DNA of 64,000 nucleotides from Synchiropus splendidus (GCF_027744825.2 NC_071335.1:11737001-11801000), one strand, 5' to 3'. Counted from the first letter of the stretch, positions 13,901-26,431 are shown. The notes: generated by a model not told the origin, from the sequence alone. Numbers and translations: made by a program.

Positions 13901-16688
13901 TCCACGCTGTGAAAGATGATGTGTTTGGCGTCTTCTGAGCCGTTCATGTTGTGTTACTGTGTACCAGGGGCCATTGTTACTCATCTCCTTTACCCCTTTG
14001 CTTTGTTTCAAAATGGTAGGATCACACCCCCTCAGTGGACTGGCCCGCCTCCTCCAGACATGTCCTACTATATGTAAGTGGGCGTGGCCTTGTCCCAGCA
14101 AGGTTAAAAGTGGGCCTGATTGGGAATGTGAATTTGTGAAACAATGGCCTGCTGCTTTTCTTTTTTTCGATTCCGAATAGAAAACTGTGTTAAAAATGAA
14201 GTGTTTTTTTTGTTTGTCCTGCGTAAATCATTTGATCTTCAGGCTTTTTGAAAAGTTGATTTACTGTGATGACAACACCTAAAGTGTGATTCTCCCTCTT
14301 CAATGTTTTGTCCCGAATTATGATGAAATGCCAACAATGATTCATGAGGGTCAAACATCTTAACACAGAGCACCATCCGGGAGCCTTTGTGGTGTCTCTG
14401 GATGGAAGTGTGATTTATACAGATGTCTGAAATAGTTGGATGATATCAAGCCTTTATATAACTGGCAACACGTTGTCCAGGTGTATTGATTGTTTCATTT
14501 CCCTCTGCTCAAAGTTCATAAAAGCTTCTGTTTGAATTGCAAAGAAGCCATTTGAGCACGAACAATGTAGTGTGAACAATCTGTCCAGGGCATTTTTAAA
14601 TCTATAACATATGTTATCTAGCCTGAAGGAGTTGTTCTGAGTGAGATATGACTCCAGAGGTCCAAAAGCTAAAAGCAATTCACGTCCTCTACAGCACACA
14701 GGCCTGTCGTGAATAACCGCTTCTCTTGGTTGCAGTGTTTTGTTTGCCTTAGGCCCATGGCTTGTAGAACTTAAGAGAGCTCTGCCATCATGGTTTCTCA
14801 CGCAGTGCGGTCTCATAGACACACAGGCTTGTATACAGAGTGAATGCTACGTAGCTTGAGTCTGACTCAAATGATTCTATTTTAAGCGAATAGCTCGACT
14901 GACATGAAGTTGCCTTTGTTCTGACAGGAAGTCAAGCGGCACGATAGATGTGATTGGCGGAGCAATGGGGACCATCAGTCGAGTGGAAGGTCGACGCAGA
15001 CACAACCTCGAGGGCAATAACATACAGGTATCAGGCGCAGAGTCACTTCCAAACCTGCTAAGTGTTTACTGCAGTTTGTGGATCAAAACGCAAGAGAAAC
15101 CGTTGGCCTTTCCTTTCAGGTGATTTCTGAACATTCCACATCAGAATCTGAACCAGCGCCTGCCAAGCTGCCAGCCTTCTTCCCGCCAGGGCCACTTCCG
15201 CCCAACATGCCTCCGCCTCCGTTCCTGCCCCCGCCAAACGTCAGCACGGCACCGCCGCTCATCCCTCCTCCCAGTAAGACTGTCACACGCCAACCGTCTC
15301 CGCTTTCAGGCATTTCTTTCCCAAAACAAATCACTTGTTTATTTTTCCATAGGGTTGCCCATTACGGTACCACCACCAGGCTTTCCTCCCCCAAGTGGGC
15401 CGCCACCTTCCATCATTCCTACTTTGGACAGGTATCACTCTCCAAAGCCTTAACGTTAAAATGCCGAGGTCTCTCGGGAGCTGTGGCTCTGGTGCTGCAC
15501 TCTGGCACTTTTGTTTGCCAGCTGTTTTTATCACAAGAGCAGTGGGTTGTAAGTTCAAGCTGTGGTGGTTCTGTGTGTCTCTTAGTGTTGTGCTCATGTT
15601 AGCCCAAGTGAACAGCACTATTGTCTTACACACTGTCCCTTGGTCGACGGGAGTTGTTCCCAAAGTGATGCTTCAGAAGAAAGTTGTCTGTTTCTGAATG
15701 GGTGTTACCTTGTCTCCCCAGTGGTCATCCAGGAGCATATGATGGACGCACTGTCCCGCCGTATCCCTTCCCTCAAGGTAAAAGTCCTTCACGTTGATGC
15801 AACTGTCATCTTGACACCTTTTATGTTGACCATTTATGAGGTGTTCTTGTCTAATTGTTGAAACCCATTTGGATCACAGTAGTGACGTGACTAAGTTTTG
15901 TGCGTGATCTGTTGTGAATGGATGTGTTGGAGACTCCCTTAACAGGACTGGTTTCTCCTCAGGTGCGTACCCTCCACCCATGGGGGGTGGGGTCCCCCCT
16001 CCCTGGCCGTCTATTGTGGATAACTCTAAAAACTGGGAGTACTATTCCCGTCGAGACGACAAGCGAGACAAGGACAGGGAGAGGCAGAGAGAGAGGACAC
16101 ATGACCGGGACAGAGAGAGGGAGCACAGTCCTGCCATAGGCTACACGAGGTGGGAGATACAGACTGTTGATCACGATGTTAACTCTATCCAAAATATCTG
16201 AAGCAAAGAAGTGAAAGTGTTGACTCTCACAGTGAAGAGGAGCGCTATCGCTATCCCCGTGAGTACCAGGACCGTAGTTATGGCGACCGCCACCGAGACC
16301 GATCCAGTCGTGAGAAGGAAGATCGACACCGGGAGAGGCGGCACCGCGAGAAGGATGAGGGACGACACAAGTCCTCCCGCAGGTAAATTGACCCCACTGT
16401 CTCTCTCCTGCCCAGATCTCCGTTCCTCTCTCTCTCATCCACTTTCCACTGCATCGATCTCCTCACTCGCCGCATCTGCCCTCTGTCTTCACTCTCTGAT
16501 CTCAATGCCCTCAAAGCCTTTTCTCCACTCCTCCCTCCATTAGCAGCAGCAGCCGGAGGAGACACGACAGCGAAGAAGGGGACAGCCACCGAAGGCACAA
16601 ACACAAGAAGAGCAAGAGGAGCAAGGAAGGCAAGGAGGCCAGCGAGGACGCCAGCGGAGACCAGGAGAACCAGGAGGCCATGGAGTGA
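10949..16688 (+). CDS. fip1l1: FIP1L1, pre-mRNA 3'-end processing factor
   Basis: Subunit of the nuclear cleavage and polyadenylation specificity factor that recruits poly(A) polymerase and binds U-rich RNA. Sixteen coding exons: 10949-11027, 11359-11413, 11904-11970, 12087-12202, 12430-12494, 12566-12676, 12814-12944, 13488-13606, 14020-14073, 14928-15027, 15120-15273, 15353-15431, 15722-15777, 15963-16149, 16233-16382, 16544-16688. They total 1668 bases (555 residues; human is 594). In order: acidic N-terminus with [10 protein letters not shown] and [17 protein letters not shown]; the Fip1 signature at about residues 125-205 ([34 protein letters not shown]); a GAIDVIG-like stretch (here [17 protein letters not shown]); a proline-rich region ([21 protein letters not shown]); an RD/RE-rich tail ending in [15 protein letters not shown]. 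The 54-base ninth exon is symmetric and probably optional. The start has a good ATG context and matches the human N-terminus. Confidence 0.96.
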
Positions 16689-17867
16689 CCTCTGGTCTGT
16701 TCCACCCCCCGGCCCCCTCTCTTGTTGCTACAGAAGGATGTAGGAAAGGAGCATAGCCCGGCACAACCAGGACGTTTCTGTGATCATGTCCACCACTCTT
16801 CTGCCACCTTGTTCTCCACATCAAGGAAAAATATTGACCTCAGATCTGTCACTCAGCCTCCGATCGCTGCTGTAAAAAAAAGTCACTCTAGGATATTTTG
16901 TTGTATCTTATTTCATTTTCAAACTTGGTCCCAATAAAATGTCATCTATTTTGATCTTACTGTGTCTGGAAAACAAAACTTTGTTTGTCACATTCGATTA
17001 AAACACTTTTGATAAGATGCCGCTCCATGTCTTTCTTCTTTCAGCTGCCACAGTGCAGCAGAGGAGTCTGCTTTTCTGGTTGGGATGGCAGCTGTTCATA
17101 TGTGGGAATTCAGTTTCAAATGCCACAGCCTCTATTCTGGTGTGTTAAATACTAGAACCTGTGCTTGCTTACACGTGTCTTAACTCATTTGGTGTTATAC
17201 AATACAAAAAAAAACTGTTCTGTAGGTCTGGCTTACTGCTGATGTTTCATCATCATAGTATTGTTCAAAAACATTTTCTTGTAAAGATGGTAACAGAGTT
17301 TATGTTGCAAAATCCACTTTTTCTGAAAGTTAAAAGATAAAGATAGTGTTCATGTTGAGTCTCAATAGTGACCTTGTTCATGCAACACCATGCCTTCTGT
17401 CAAAACAATATTTTGTGTCGACAATTACCTGGATTGAAAGGAATTCATTTTCTTCATTTTTACAAATTGTGAAATTATGACATCATACTGTCCCAGCATT
17501 ACACAATTGCCACTGTGTGAAACAGCATGTGTCTTTACAAACTGCACATCATTGTTTTCACACTGTCGGTGGATAATCTTTGTATAAACTGGTGGCACAA
17601 CACTACAAAATACCGAAATGGGATAGAGCAAAGACAGACTTTTATTTTTGATTCAAAGAAAATATTTTTATTCCCAAGCAGAAGCATTATTATGGGGCTG
17701 ATCCAAGCTCTTGTGTTTTGCTGTACAGTAACTCACAGCAGATTACAACAGGTAAACACGTTATTTAACCGGGTTGTAATGGTTTCTCAATCCTCTCACG
17801 GGTCAAAGTCCCCGAGTGGTCCACATATTAGCCCCAGTCTGGCTGCAGCCGAGAGAGAGTCTGAAGG
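16689..17867. other. fip1l1 3' UTR and spacer to the first lipocalin
   Basis: The first about 270 bases are the fip1l1 3' UTR. The remaining about 900 bases are A/T-rich and should contain the promoter and 5' UTR of the downstream lipocalin gene. Open frames here are short and show no recognisable protein. No further feature seen. Confidence 0.6.
16933..16938 (+). terminator. fip1l1 polyadenylation signal AATAAA
   Basis: A canonical AATAAA lies about 245 bases after the fip1l1 stop codon and is followed by T/TG-rich sequence, as expected for a 3' end. Confidence 0.7.
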
Positions 17868-19607
17868 ATGAAGTTTGCCGTTGTGCTCCTGAGCCTCCTG
17901 TCTGTGGGCCGCGCGGCTCCTCTGCCGGGCTGCCAGACTCTGCTCACGCCCGTCTCAGTGCAGAAGGAGCAGGTAAGACAGCGGGAATATAGTGATCAAA
18001 CCGGGCTGTAGTTTATTGAGTTTTTGTGTCTCTGTGTCTCTGCAACACAGACGCTATTGAAATATTGGAAGTCAGTTGTATTGGTGTCCATCCATTCCAT
18101 CGATCCTTTTGGAAAGTTTCACCAAAACTTTCCAAAAAGTTCTGAGCTCTTGCTGAAAGGAGAGACATAGGCTCACGTTACAGTGTGAGCCTTTCTGGTG
18201 TTTCATTATTTGCGAGCGTTAAAAGTCACTCATGTATTTCCTTATATAAAGGTAAATATTTGACCTGCTGTGCCGTGTGATTGACAGTCTGTTGACGCTG
18301 ACGGTACAACTCCCACAATGCACTGCGCCCGCAGATCCTCCTGCAGCTGCTGGCTGGTTGATGTGATGCTGATGTTTTCCAGATGTTGGGTCGCCTGCAC
18401 TACATCGGCGGGAGCTCGGACCTGCCCGGCAGCCGGTCTCTGGCCCACCTGATGACCGACGTGAGGCTGGACATCAGCGCCACCAGCCAGAGCCACGTGC
18501 TGGACTTTGTCCAGACTCAGAAAATGTACATGTGAAGTGTAAACACCGTGCTTTACTGATGTCTGCCGTCACGGTTGAATCACAAATATGAACTTCATGT
18601 GTGTCCTGTTCTGAAAAGCACAGGTGTTCAACTCGAGGCCCGGGGGCCAAACCTGGCCCGCTAAGTCATTTTACAAGGCCCGAAAGAGCTTTGAATCCAA
18701 AATCTGTATTTTTTTTAATAACTAAAAAAGATGACTAAATTGACATGTTGCCTGTTTTAGAAAACTGTTTAAAAACACTTTGTTTTTGTTCAACCCATGA
18801 CTTTGAGCATGAACAACGCAATGCGACCTGAACCGTCATCTCACGTGTCTGTGTCTCTCCACAGATATGGCGACTGCTCAAGTTTAGTGTACAACGTGAC
18901 TTTTGAAAACAGTACTTTGCTCATTGGTGAGTGTCCAGGGACCACTCCGCTATAAACCTGCTGAGTGTTAAAGTGAAGGAGACCATGTCAACATTTAACT
19001 TCCTCAAGTTTCTACTGCGACATTTGAATGATGTCTTATTGACACTTCAATTTCTCCTACAATACAATCAAAGAGGCTCAGTGAACTAGGAGATGTCCAT
19101 CCAAATGGTAGGAGTGATCGATATTTTGTTTTCTACAGAGCGGCCATTCTACCTGAAGGAAGTCTACCTGCCGACAGACTGCCCCGACTGTCTGGTGGCG
19201 TATGAAGAAGTCACGTCCGCAGGACAAACCTTCACCAGCCTGATGCTCTTCAGTAAGTCCAGCTGTCAGGTTTGCTTTCCTCTGTGCCGCGGCTCATCTC
19301 TCACCCTGGTGTCTTCATGCACAGGCAAGAGTCAGAGTGTCTCGCCAGCAGACGAAGACAACCTCAGGAGACAAGCAGAGTGTCTGCAGATGCCAAAACC
19401 GATTTTCATGATCCCAGACTACGGTGAGATGGGAACCTCCCGGTGATGCAGAAGTGTTTCTGACCTGTGTGTTTGTGAGCAGAAGGCTGTCCTGACAGCA
19501 CCCCACGCTCCGAGGGGATCAGCGCCTTAAACTCGCTGCTGGAGAACAGGATGGGACACCGCGTGGCCCGAGTCCTCGATCGAATCTTCGACTGGTTGGT
19601 CAACTGA
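17868..19607 (+). CDS. Secreted lipocalin, saxitoxin/TTX-binding-protein-like (tandem copy 1)
   Basis: Probable plasma ligand carrier of the teleost lipocalin group that includes pufferfish saxitoxin/tetrodotoxin-binding protein and flatfish tributyltin-binding protein; relatives resemble alpha-1-acid glycoprotein. Six exons: 17868-17972, 18383-18525, 18865-18926, 19139-19252, 19325-19423, 19483-19607 (215 residues). A signal peptide (MKFAVVLLSLLSVGRAAP) is followed by six cysteines at positions shared with copy 2, including YGDC, TDCPDC and AECL. N-glycosylation sequons NVT and NST are present. The lipocalin GxW motif is altered: LGRLHYIGGSS replaces tryptophan with leucine. Exons 3-5 have exactly the same lengths as in copy 2 (62, 114, 99), so the two are tandem duplicates. 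Exon 2 has two in-frame donors six bases apart; the first aligns better with copy 2. AATAAA at 19652 ends the transcript. The ligand is unknown. Confidence 0.8.
18628..18700. repeat. hAT-type DNA transposon end fragment
   Basis: Within intron 2 of lipocalin copy 1, the sequence around GTTCAACTCGAGGCCCGGGG, then GGCCAAACCTGGCCCG, resembles the terminal part of a non-autonomous hAT element abundant in fish. Only one end is recognisable, so it is a degraded fragment. Assignment rests on remembered family sequence. Confidence 0.45.
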
Positions 19608-21956
19608 AGACCAACTGATAAAGTACTGCAGCACCTACATAGAATTTTGACAATAAAATAGCTGCTTCACTTTAAAGATCTAGAGCTAGTGCGCAACATT
19701 TCAGCAGCACAAAAAAGAGGTCAATGCTGTGTGTTTCATCGAATCATCCCTTATTACTGTACAATTCCAAGGAGGAGTCCACATGAGGGCAACACTCCAT
19801 AACGTCTGGTTGCTCACCATTTGGTAGCAAGCGTTTCTCCGATCAGGAGCTTTGGCATAGCTCCAGATGTTGAGTCACTCCCCTGGGCTCAGGACTTATT
19901 TCTTCCAAGATTGTTTTGGATGTGTGCGTGACATTGCTGGAGAACCCCTGATCTTTGACTCAAACCAAGGGACTTCCACTGAGCAACACGCTTCTCTCTA
20001 AAGTCCTTGCTAGCAGATGCAGCAAAAGAGCACCACACCATTGTCTGTCCAGCGATGTTCCTCATGGTTCCATGCTTCCCAGACATCTCAGTAGCATGGT
20101 GCACTGTTGAAACAGGGATTCCAAGGTCATCTGTCTGCACACGCCTGTCCGTCTTCACCATAAGAAAGAGGGATATGTGGCATCATGCACTGGGGACTGG
20201 AACAAATGCCGAGCTGCTCGCTCACTTTCTTCTGAATCTGGGGTCCTACTTTTGCTCAGATCCTTCTCTGCTGTCCCCTGATGTGGGTTAGTGCGACTCC
20301 CCTTTGTCAAAAAAATAGTGGAGTCTATTTTAAATTCAACAGCCCCTGGGTGGACGGGACGGGGCAGTGTTGGCTGGTCAGTAGAGGGCGCCATGGTGCC
20401 GCCCCACCACCTACCAAGGTATGTTGCAGACATTAGAAAAGGATGTTTAAAAGTGAAAACAATATTGTGAACAATATGATCATACTTTTAATTGAGCAAG
20501 ATAGATGTTATATAGACGACACATTGACTGTTACCGTTGACTGTCATCAATGCTCTGGTTCAGCGTTCAAGGTTCAGAATCCCTGATGTCGAATTCCCTC
20601 CTGAGAAAGCGCAGATCCTAGCTTTCTGTAACTGAGTATGTTAAATGGTTATAGATTATTAACATAACAATGTTTGTTTTTGCTCTTTTTAACAACAGTT
20701 TTGTCGTGTGTCAGACTGCTATTTGAATGGCAGCATTGCCCAAATTTCAAGCTCAATAAATAAATTAAGAGTGATATGAATAAATATAATGTTAAAAATT
20801 GTTTGTGTGAAATGATATGTGTAAGACGTTCTGAGGATGTAGCGCCTCGCTACAGTGTTTTTTCACCAGGCGAGTTGAGTCAACACCTGCAGGGTCAGAT
20901 GAAACATGCGTAGGTCGGAATGATGAACATGAAGAACACCATCATGAATAAATAAATAACATCAACACTAAAAATGAAATGAAAATGATTCCATTATTAT
21001 TAATGGTGATATAAAACAATGAAAATAAATCAATAAATGCCAAATACACACTCAAAAAGTATAAATAAATAAATAGTAATATAATCATATATATATATAT
21101 ATATTCAAAAACATACAGGTGGCTCAAAATTGATGACCAATTTAAAGCATCTCCATCAATGCATTTTGATTTCATGACCTTCAAAGTTTGACAAGTGAAT
21201 AAATTGAACATTATAGTTGCAGATGGACTTAACTTTGGTGTGAGATGGGAAGGTGCGAGGGAGTTGGAGCGGTGGTGACAGGGACTTACTCAGGTGTCCT
21301 CTACACTCAAGTCAGCCTCCAAGCGGCAGAGGCTGCACTCTGTTGACAGTTTTATTTCCAGTTGAAGAGAGTCAATACTGCAATATTTTCAATGACCCAT
21401 GGCTGGGATCGCCTTCAGCTTTTCAGTCCCAGGCATGATCGAGGGTCAGGTTTCAACTCTCCGATCTCACGCTCCCCTGGGAGAAATGTTGAGACGTGAA
21501 CACATTTAAACTTGAGTGTATAAATGGCTTTGTGATCAGCATCTCACACAAAAACAAGTGATCCCAGTGATGTGTTTGTTGAGTCAGGTCACAGTGCAGC
21601 TAACATGCCGCCTGACGTGCTGCTGTCATTGACCCATCTTGTTCTCTGCTTCCAAAAGTGCTCCAGAAAAGTGTGTTTAAAACAAACAAGGCCACGACTG
21701 AGAGCCTCAACACCAGCGAAATCTGTTTTGGTTAAACTTTGGACATCAGTTGCACAACTGCTTCCACAGATATTTTCATCCAGACATGTTTTGACAGCCA
21801 ATGAAAGACCCAAGCACCTTCATGTTGACGGCCACCCTCAACTGTTTGCAGAAGCCCAAACATGCAAACAAAACCACATGACCAGTGTGGACTGGTGGGG
21901 TGGATCTTTGGACCTTTATGTAGAACACAGAACAAGCAGAACTAGTTCCTTCTCAG
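19608..21956. other. Spacer between the two lipocalin genes
   Basis: Contains the 3' end of lipocalin copy 1 (AATAAA at 19652), A/T-rich sequence, a TA run near 21085 and the presumed promoter of copy 2. An open frame on the minus strand at 19889-20161 has no start or homology I can defend. A minus-strand A/T-rich frame near 21000 is low complexity. No gene is supported. Confidence 0.55.
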
Positions 21957-24900
21957 ATGAAAATGGCCATCATCGTTCTGGCAGCTCTGCTGTTGACCCT
22001 CCTGTCCGTGGGTCAGTCAGCTCCTCTGACCGACTGCGACAGTCTGACCCGGCGGGTGGAAATCACAGGACGGGACCAGGTGAGACTGAAGTCGCTCCGC
22101 AGACTCTGTGTTTGATCCTGCTTTTGTTGCAGCTGTTGGGAAACTGGAGGCACATCGGCGAGAGCTCCACCGTCCCCGTGGCCCCCAACATGATGAAAAG
22201 GTTTCTGGAGACATCCTGGGCCCAACTGACCGCAGCCGATGAGCCAGACAGTATCATCATAAAACAGCTTCAGAAGGTGTAAGTTGCTGCAATTTCTCAA
22301 AAGGTTTGGGTGTAAGGTTGACAGATGTCAAGCAAAGGGACCCGCATTTTTTCGCTCGTAACAGCAGGTGATTTTACTCCTGCGGCAGATTTGGGAGATG
22401 CTTCTTCCTGAAGGCGAAGGCCACCTTGATGAACAGCACCTTGTCCTTCGGTGAGTTCGGGTCGAATCTCCGGACGGAAATTCCTCAGGTTTGACATCCA
22501 ACACTGCCACTGTCTCTGCTGTCTTCCCCAGTCAGTCCTTTCACCATCGTGGAGGTCTTCCTCACCACCAGCTGCCCCGACTGCCTGGTCGTCTCATCCA
22601 ACACCACCCTCGGTCTAACTACATACTCGGGACTGCAGCTACTGAGTGAGTCTCCTCTTGAAAAACCTCTATGATCATCCTGCTTCTGAAGCAAGTGCTG
22701 TTTATTTGGTCAAACAAAGCTTCCATTTGCTGCACCATGATGGTGTCTGGTAAGTTTGGAATGTGAAATTGAAATTTTAATATAAAATAAGTACATGTTT
22801 TCACAAGTATTTATTTTGGTGCTACTAAAGAAAACTTGGCGTTGTCTTGAAGCCTGAAGAAGTAGGGACGACATTTGTACTGTCTTGGTTGTGTACTTTA
22901 TGGCAGGGGTCCTTAACCTTTTTGATCTTTTTCAGAACTAATTCAAGGACCAGAACCGATTTATTACTGTGATGACTGATTTCAGATTTCAGAATTATTG
23001 ACTTTGTGTTCAATAACAACAGATGTAAACAAACCAAAACCTAGGTGAAATGACATGAAACCATGTGATCGGCGCCAAGATATTTGCCATGCAAACATCA
23101 TGAATAAATGATGAATAAAATAGATATAATAAAATATTATTATATATCTAAATATTATTATAAATATTTTAACTATTTTATAATGATAAATATTTTCTTT
23201 CTCATAAATAAACACTATAAGTAAAGTGTAAATGAAAGTATCGTCATAACATTTTCAAATTCATTTTAATTTTAAAAACTGCTCCACGGTGCTTTCATGA
23301 ACAGTTTTTACTGTTGGGGGCGCCATCACTTTTTTTTTTATCATTTCTTCTTTTCAAGAACTTCTCCATAGTTGGTAATAGCTGTCAAGTCAATTCAATG
23401 ACACACTACTGCCACCATAAGTGGCTAAAGTATTAAAACTGCGCGTCTCACGGCCCAGAGGTGTTAAACAAAACAACTTTAAGTGGCCCTCTAGGGGGCG
23501 CTATAGTCAAGAATCACATTTTATGGCACCGAGGCGCTTGTTTTGGAACCAGGGAGGAGGTTTGCCGTTAAATCAGAGGTGTTGCAATGGGCCAGAAGGC
23601 TGAGCACACGCTCAGTCGAGGGATGAACGGAGCGTATTTTTATTGAACTATTGCTAACACTCTGTTGATAGGAAATGAGTCTAAACAAACAAACAAAGAT
23701 AGCCGGGAACACTGTTGCACGACGGTCTGAACAAATGACTCATTGCGTTAGTCTGGCTAAGACTGGACTTTTCAAATGCATGTTTACAACTTAGTCCCAC
23801 AGTGGGGGTGAACTTGGATTTCTCTAACAGGATGATGTTGTGGATTAGATTGCATGGAACCGTAGTCGCTCGAATGACACAGTTTGAGGATTAAAACTTC
23901 AAAATAGCTGGGTCATTATAATGGGGTGTAGGTTTGGTGCAGAGTCCTGGGCGATGGCGATGAGAGGTCCTCACAAAGATAGAGATACAAACGTGCGTGG
24001 ATCTAGCCACTAACTGCCGGCACTGGACCTCAGGTCTCTGTCTATGTCTGTGGTGAATCCTGATACCAGTGAGTCGTGCTGTGAGTCGTGCTTCACAGTT
24101 TAAAATCAGGATGAGAACAATACCAAGAAACATCAATGCATCAATGACAATGCAAAGTTAGACGAATAAAGTAGCAAGATAAAGCATGATATAAAAGATG
24201 ATATAAAGTGAAAATATGATCTGAATAAAAAGAAGAACCAAGGCTTGTTTCAAAAAGTGCAGCTTCTTAAACATGGAGCTCTGAAATGAAAGGGGAGGCC
24301 ATTCTGTAGCCTTGGGGATCCCACCTGAAAGACTCCATCACCCCTTGTTTTGGTCTGCTGGTCTCATGACCATGACCTTGAATCATATTCTAAAACCCAA
24401 CAGGTCAGTGCAGGGGGGCTATAATGGGAGTGGTATGGGAGGTTTCACTGCATCAGGTCAACAGTAGCTACATGTCCCCGTCATTCTAGGATCACAAACA
24501 AAGCGACAACCACATCAACAACCAGTTGAGAGTCAAAACCCCAGGATGGTGGCGGCGTTGAACCGTCGCTCTGGTGCACAGATCCCGGACCTCTTTAGCG
24601 CGACTAGTGATTTGAACCAAGTCAAATCCAGTGGTCTCAGAATGTCTCCTTGCGAGCTAAATTTTTTTTTTTTTTAAATGCCTCGACTTCTTTCCCACTC
24701 AGGTCGTAGAGACTCTGTCACACCTGCTGAGCTGGATGAGTACAGGAAGCAGGTGAAGTGTCTGAACCTACCTGATCCAGTCATCCTGAACACAGAGAGA
24801 GGTAGGACGCCACACGCAGGCCACCAAGAGGGAGCGAGCCGCTCATCTGAAGGCAAGATACTGACTGCTTCTTTCTTTCAACAGGGTATTGTCTTGATGA

Positions 24901-25045
24901 CGCCAGTGTGCAGGATCTAACTCCAGCCATCCACTCGGGTGGGACGGACGTCATGGCCCAGATGGATGAGCTGCTGAAAAACAAGGCTGCCATAGAGCAA
25001 CTGCTGCAAGGGGTTTTCAACTCTCTGTTGCCGTCTCAGAACTAG
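21957..25045 (+). CDS. Secreted lipocalin, saxitoxin/TTX-binding-protein-like (tandem copy 2)
   Basis: Paralogue of the upstream lipocalin and the better canonical copy. Six exons: 21957-22079, 22133-22278, 22389-22450, 22532-22645, 24703-24801, 24885-25045 (234 residues). The signal peptide MKMAIIVLAALLLTLLSVG ends before QSAPLTDC. The lipocalin signature GxW is intact in LLGNWRHIGESS at the start of exon 2. Further family marks are FGRCFF, TSCPDCLVV and VKCLNLPDP, with cysteines matching copy 1 (TDC, GRC, SCPDC, VKC, GYC). Sequons NST and NTT are present. The 2-kb intron 4 is much longer than in copy 1 and holds transposon debris. A second in-frame ATG lies two codons downstream of the chosen start. 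The polyadenylation signal is at 25112. Expected to be a secreted carrier of small hydrophobic or cationic ligands; the ligand itself cannot be read from sequence. Confidence 0.83.
22905..23075. repeat. Degraded hAT-like transposon fragment in lipocalin intron
   Basis: GGCAGGGGTCCTTAACCTTT followed by sequence about an accused 'rest on' CAAGGACCAGAACCG resembles the left end of a common fish hAT family. No matching right end or target duplication was found. It lies in intron 4 of lipocalin copy 2. Confidence 0.4.
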
Positions 25046-26431
25046 TGTTGGGCTTGGGGCAGTAGAAAATGTCTCGACTTGCTGACTTCACCATTTTGCA
25101 ATATGAGTGGAAATAAACACGCGGTTCTGAGTCCCAACTTCTGTAAGGCTGGGACCACATGATCAAAAAAAAATAAAAAATAAAAAAAATCACTGCCTCC
25201 ATCTACGCTGCAACTGCCATAGAAAAGATGACCTGCCACCCCAAAAACTGCCTTTTGTCTTTGTGGTGTACACACACCGAATCTCACGCAACAATATCAT
25301 ATCCTACTTTATCTCTGGTCCACTTGAAAAACGTGTCAAAAGGACGTCAGATGCAAAATGAAGCGTGAAAAAGGCAGGACAATGATGCTGGTGTTATTCA
25401 GGCGACTGCTCACTGTAGACAGACCAGTAGTGACGGGCCTCGTGAAGCAGTGTCATCATTCAGTTCAGTAGGTGGTGCTCTTGTTTCAGGGATGGGCGAT
25501 AACTGACCGTACACAATATACCGCCAAAAACCATTGAAAAAAAAGGCATCTCTTCTGCAATATTGGAAGGGACTTTGGTGGTTTGGGTGAACATGAAGTC
25601 ACATTTTAAGAGCAAGTTGGAGAGCAAAGTGATACTGGAAGTAAAGAGAGCATGGGTTTTTGGTTCAACTATAAGACACTGTTTAATGTGGACATATAAA
25701 TAAAAAATGGCAAACATAAGAAAGAAGAAGGCTGATGTACAGTAACAAAAAAAACAAAAAACACACACACAAACAATATTAACAGCGAGTCCTTCACCAA
25801 AGAAATCTGAATTTGGGAGAACAAAGAAGTCAAAATGAAATTTCTTCTCTGACTGGCCACAAAGCAAAAGGGATCAGGACCAACTCATGAAGTGTCCAGC
25901 TGGACCCAGAGTGCAGCCAGGCTGTGTGATTGTCACCAGAGTAGGGTGATAGGGCCCCAAAAATGTGGTCAGGACGACCGGTTTGGTTGATGTTCCAGAG
26001 GCTTTCGTCTTTCTGCAAACAGGCTGACTTCAGAGCAGGTTCCTTTGGTGCCCGTCGGAGTCCAAGCCAAGTGGGACACAAGCATGAGGGAGTGCACTGG
26101 AGGGTGAGGTCTGAGGACATACGGGCACAAGTGTCTCATGTGCTTTAGGTTGGTAAGAAACGAGTGATGAGATTCCCATTGGAGCATCCCGGAGCCGTTT
26201 CAGGTTCCCAGGCCAAGCACAAGTTTCCAGTCAGCATCACGGCTCAAGCAGGGGAACCTCGGGAACAGGTGGGATTTGTAAACAAGGGTTTATTAGAAGA
26301 GGGTGAGGACTGATGCTACCCTGTAAACATAAGAAATATTCCAGGAAGGGTAGTAAGTTGGGAGCCTGACAGCTGGAGTGGCTCTGACGGAGCTGTGCAG
26401 CAGCAGAGGTTGGGAATCAGACCACGGCCGA
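25046..26431. other. Spacer between convergent lipocalin copy 2 and chic2
   Basis: Both flanking genes end here. The lipocalin AATAAA lies at 25112 and a minus-strand AATAAA for chic2 at 26289-26294. The rest is A-rich low complexity (25168-25190) and unassigned unique sequence; open frames at 25460-26190 lack start context, splice sites and homology. Confidence 0.6.

Noticed and set aside
19889..20161. Minus-strand 90-codon frame between lipocalins as a transposase
   Set aside because: A short stretch vaguely recalls Tc1-type MVWG motifs but no catalytic DDE pattern, ends or target duplication were seen.
21572..22282. 236-codon plus-strand frame overlapping lipocalin copy 2
   Set aside because: It reads through intron 1 in the exon 2 frame; the upstream part is not the signal-peptide frame and has no homology.
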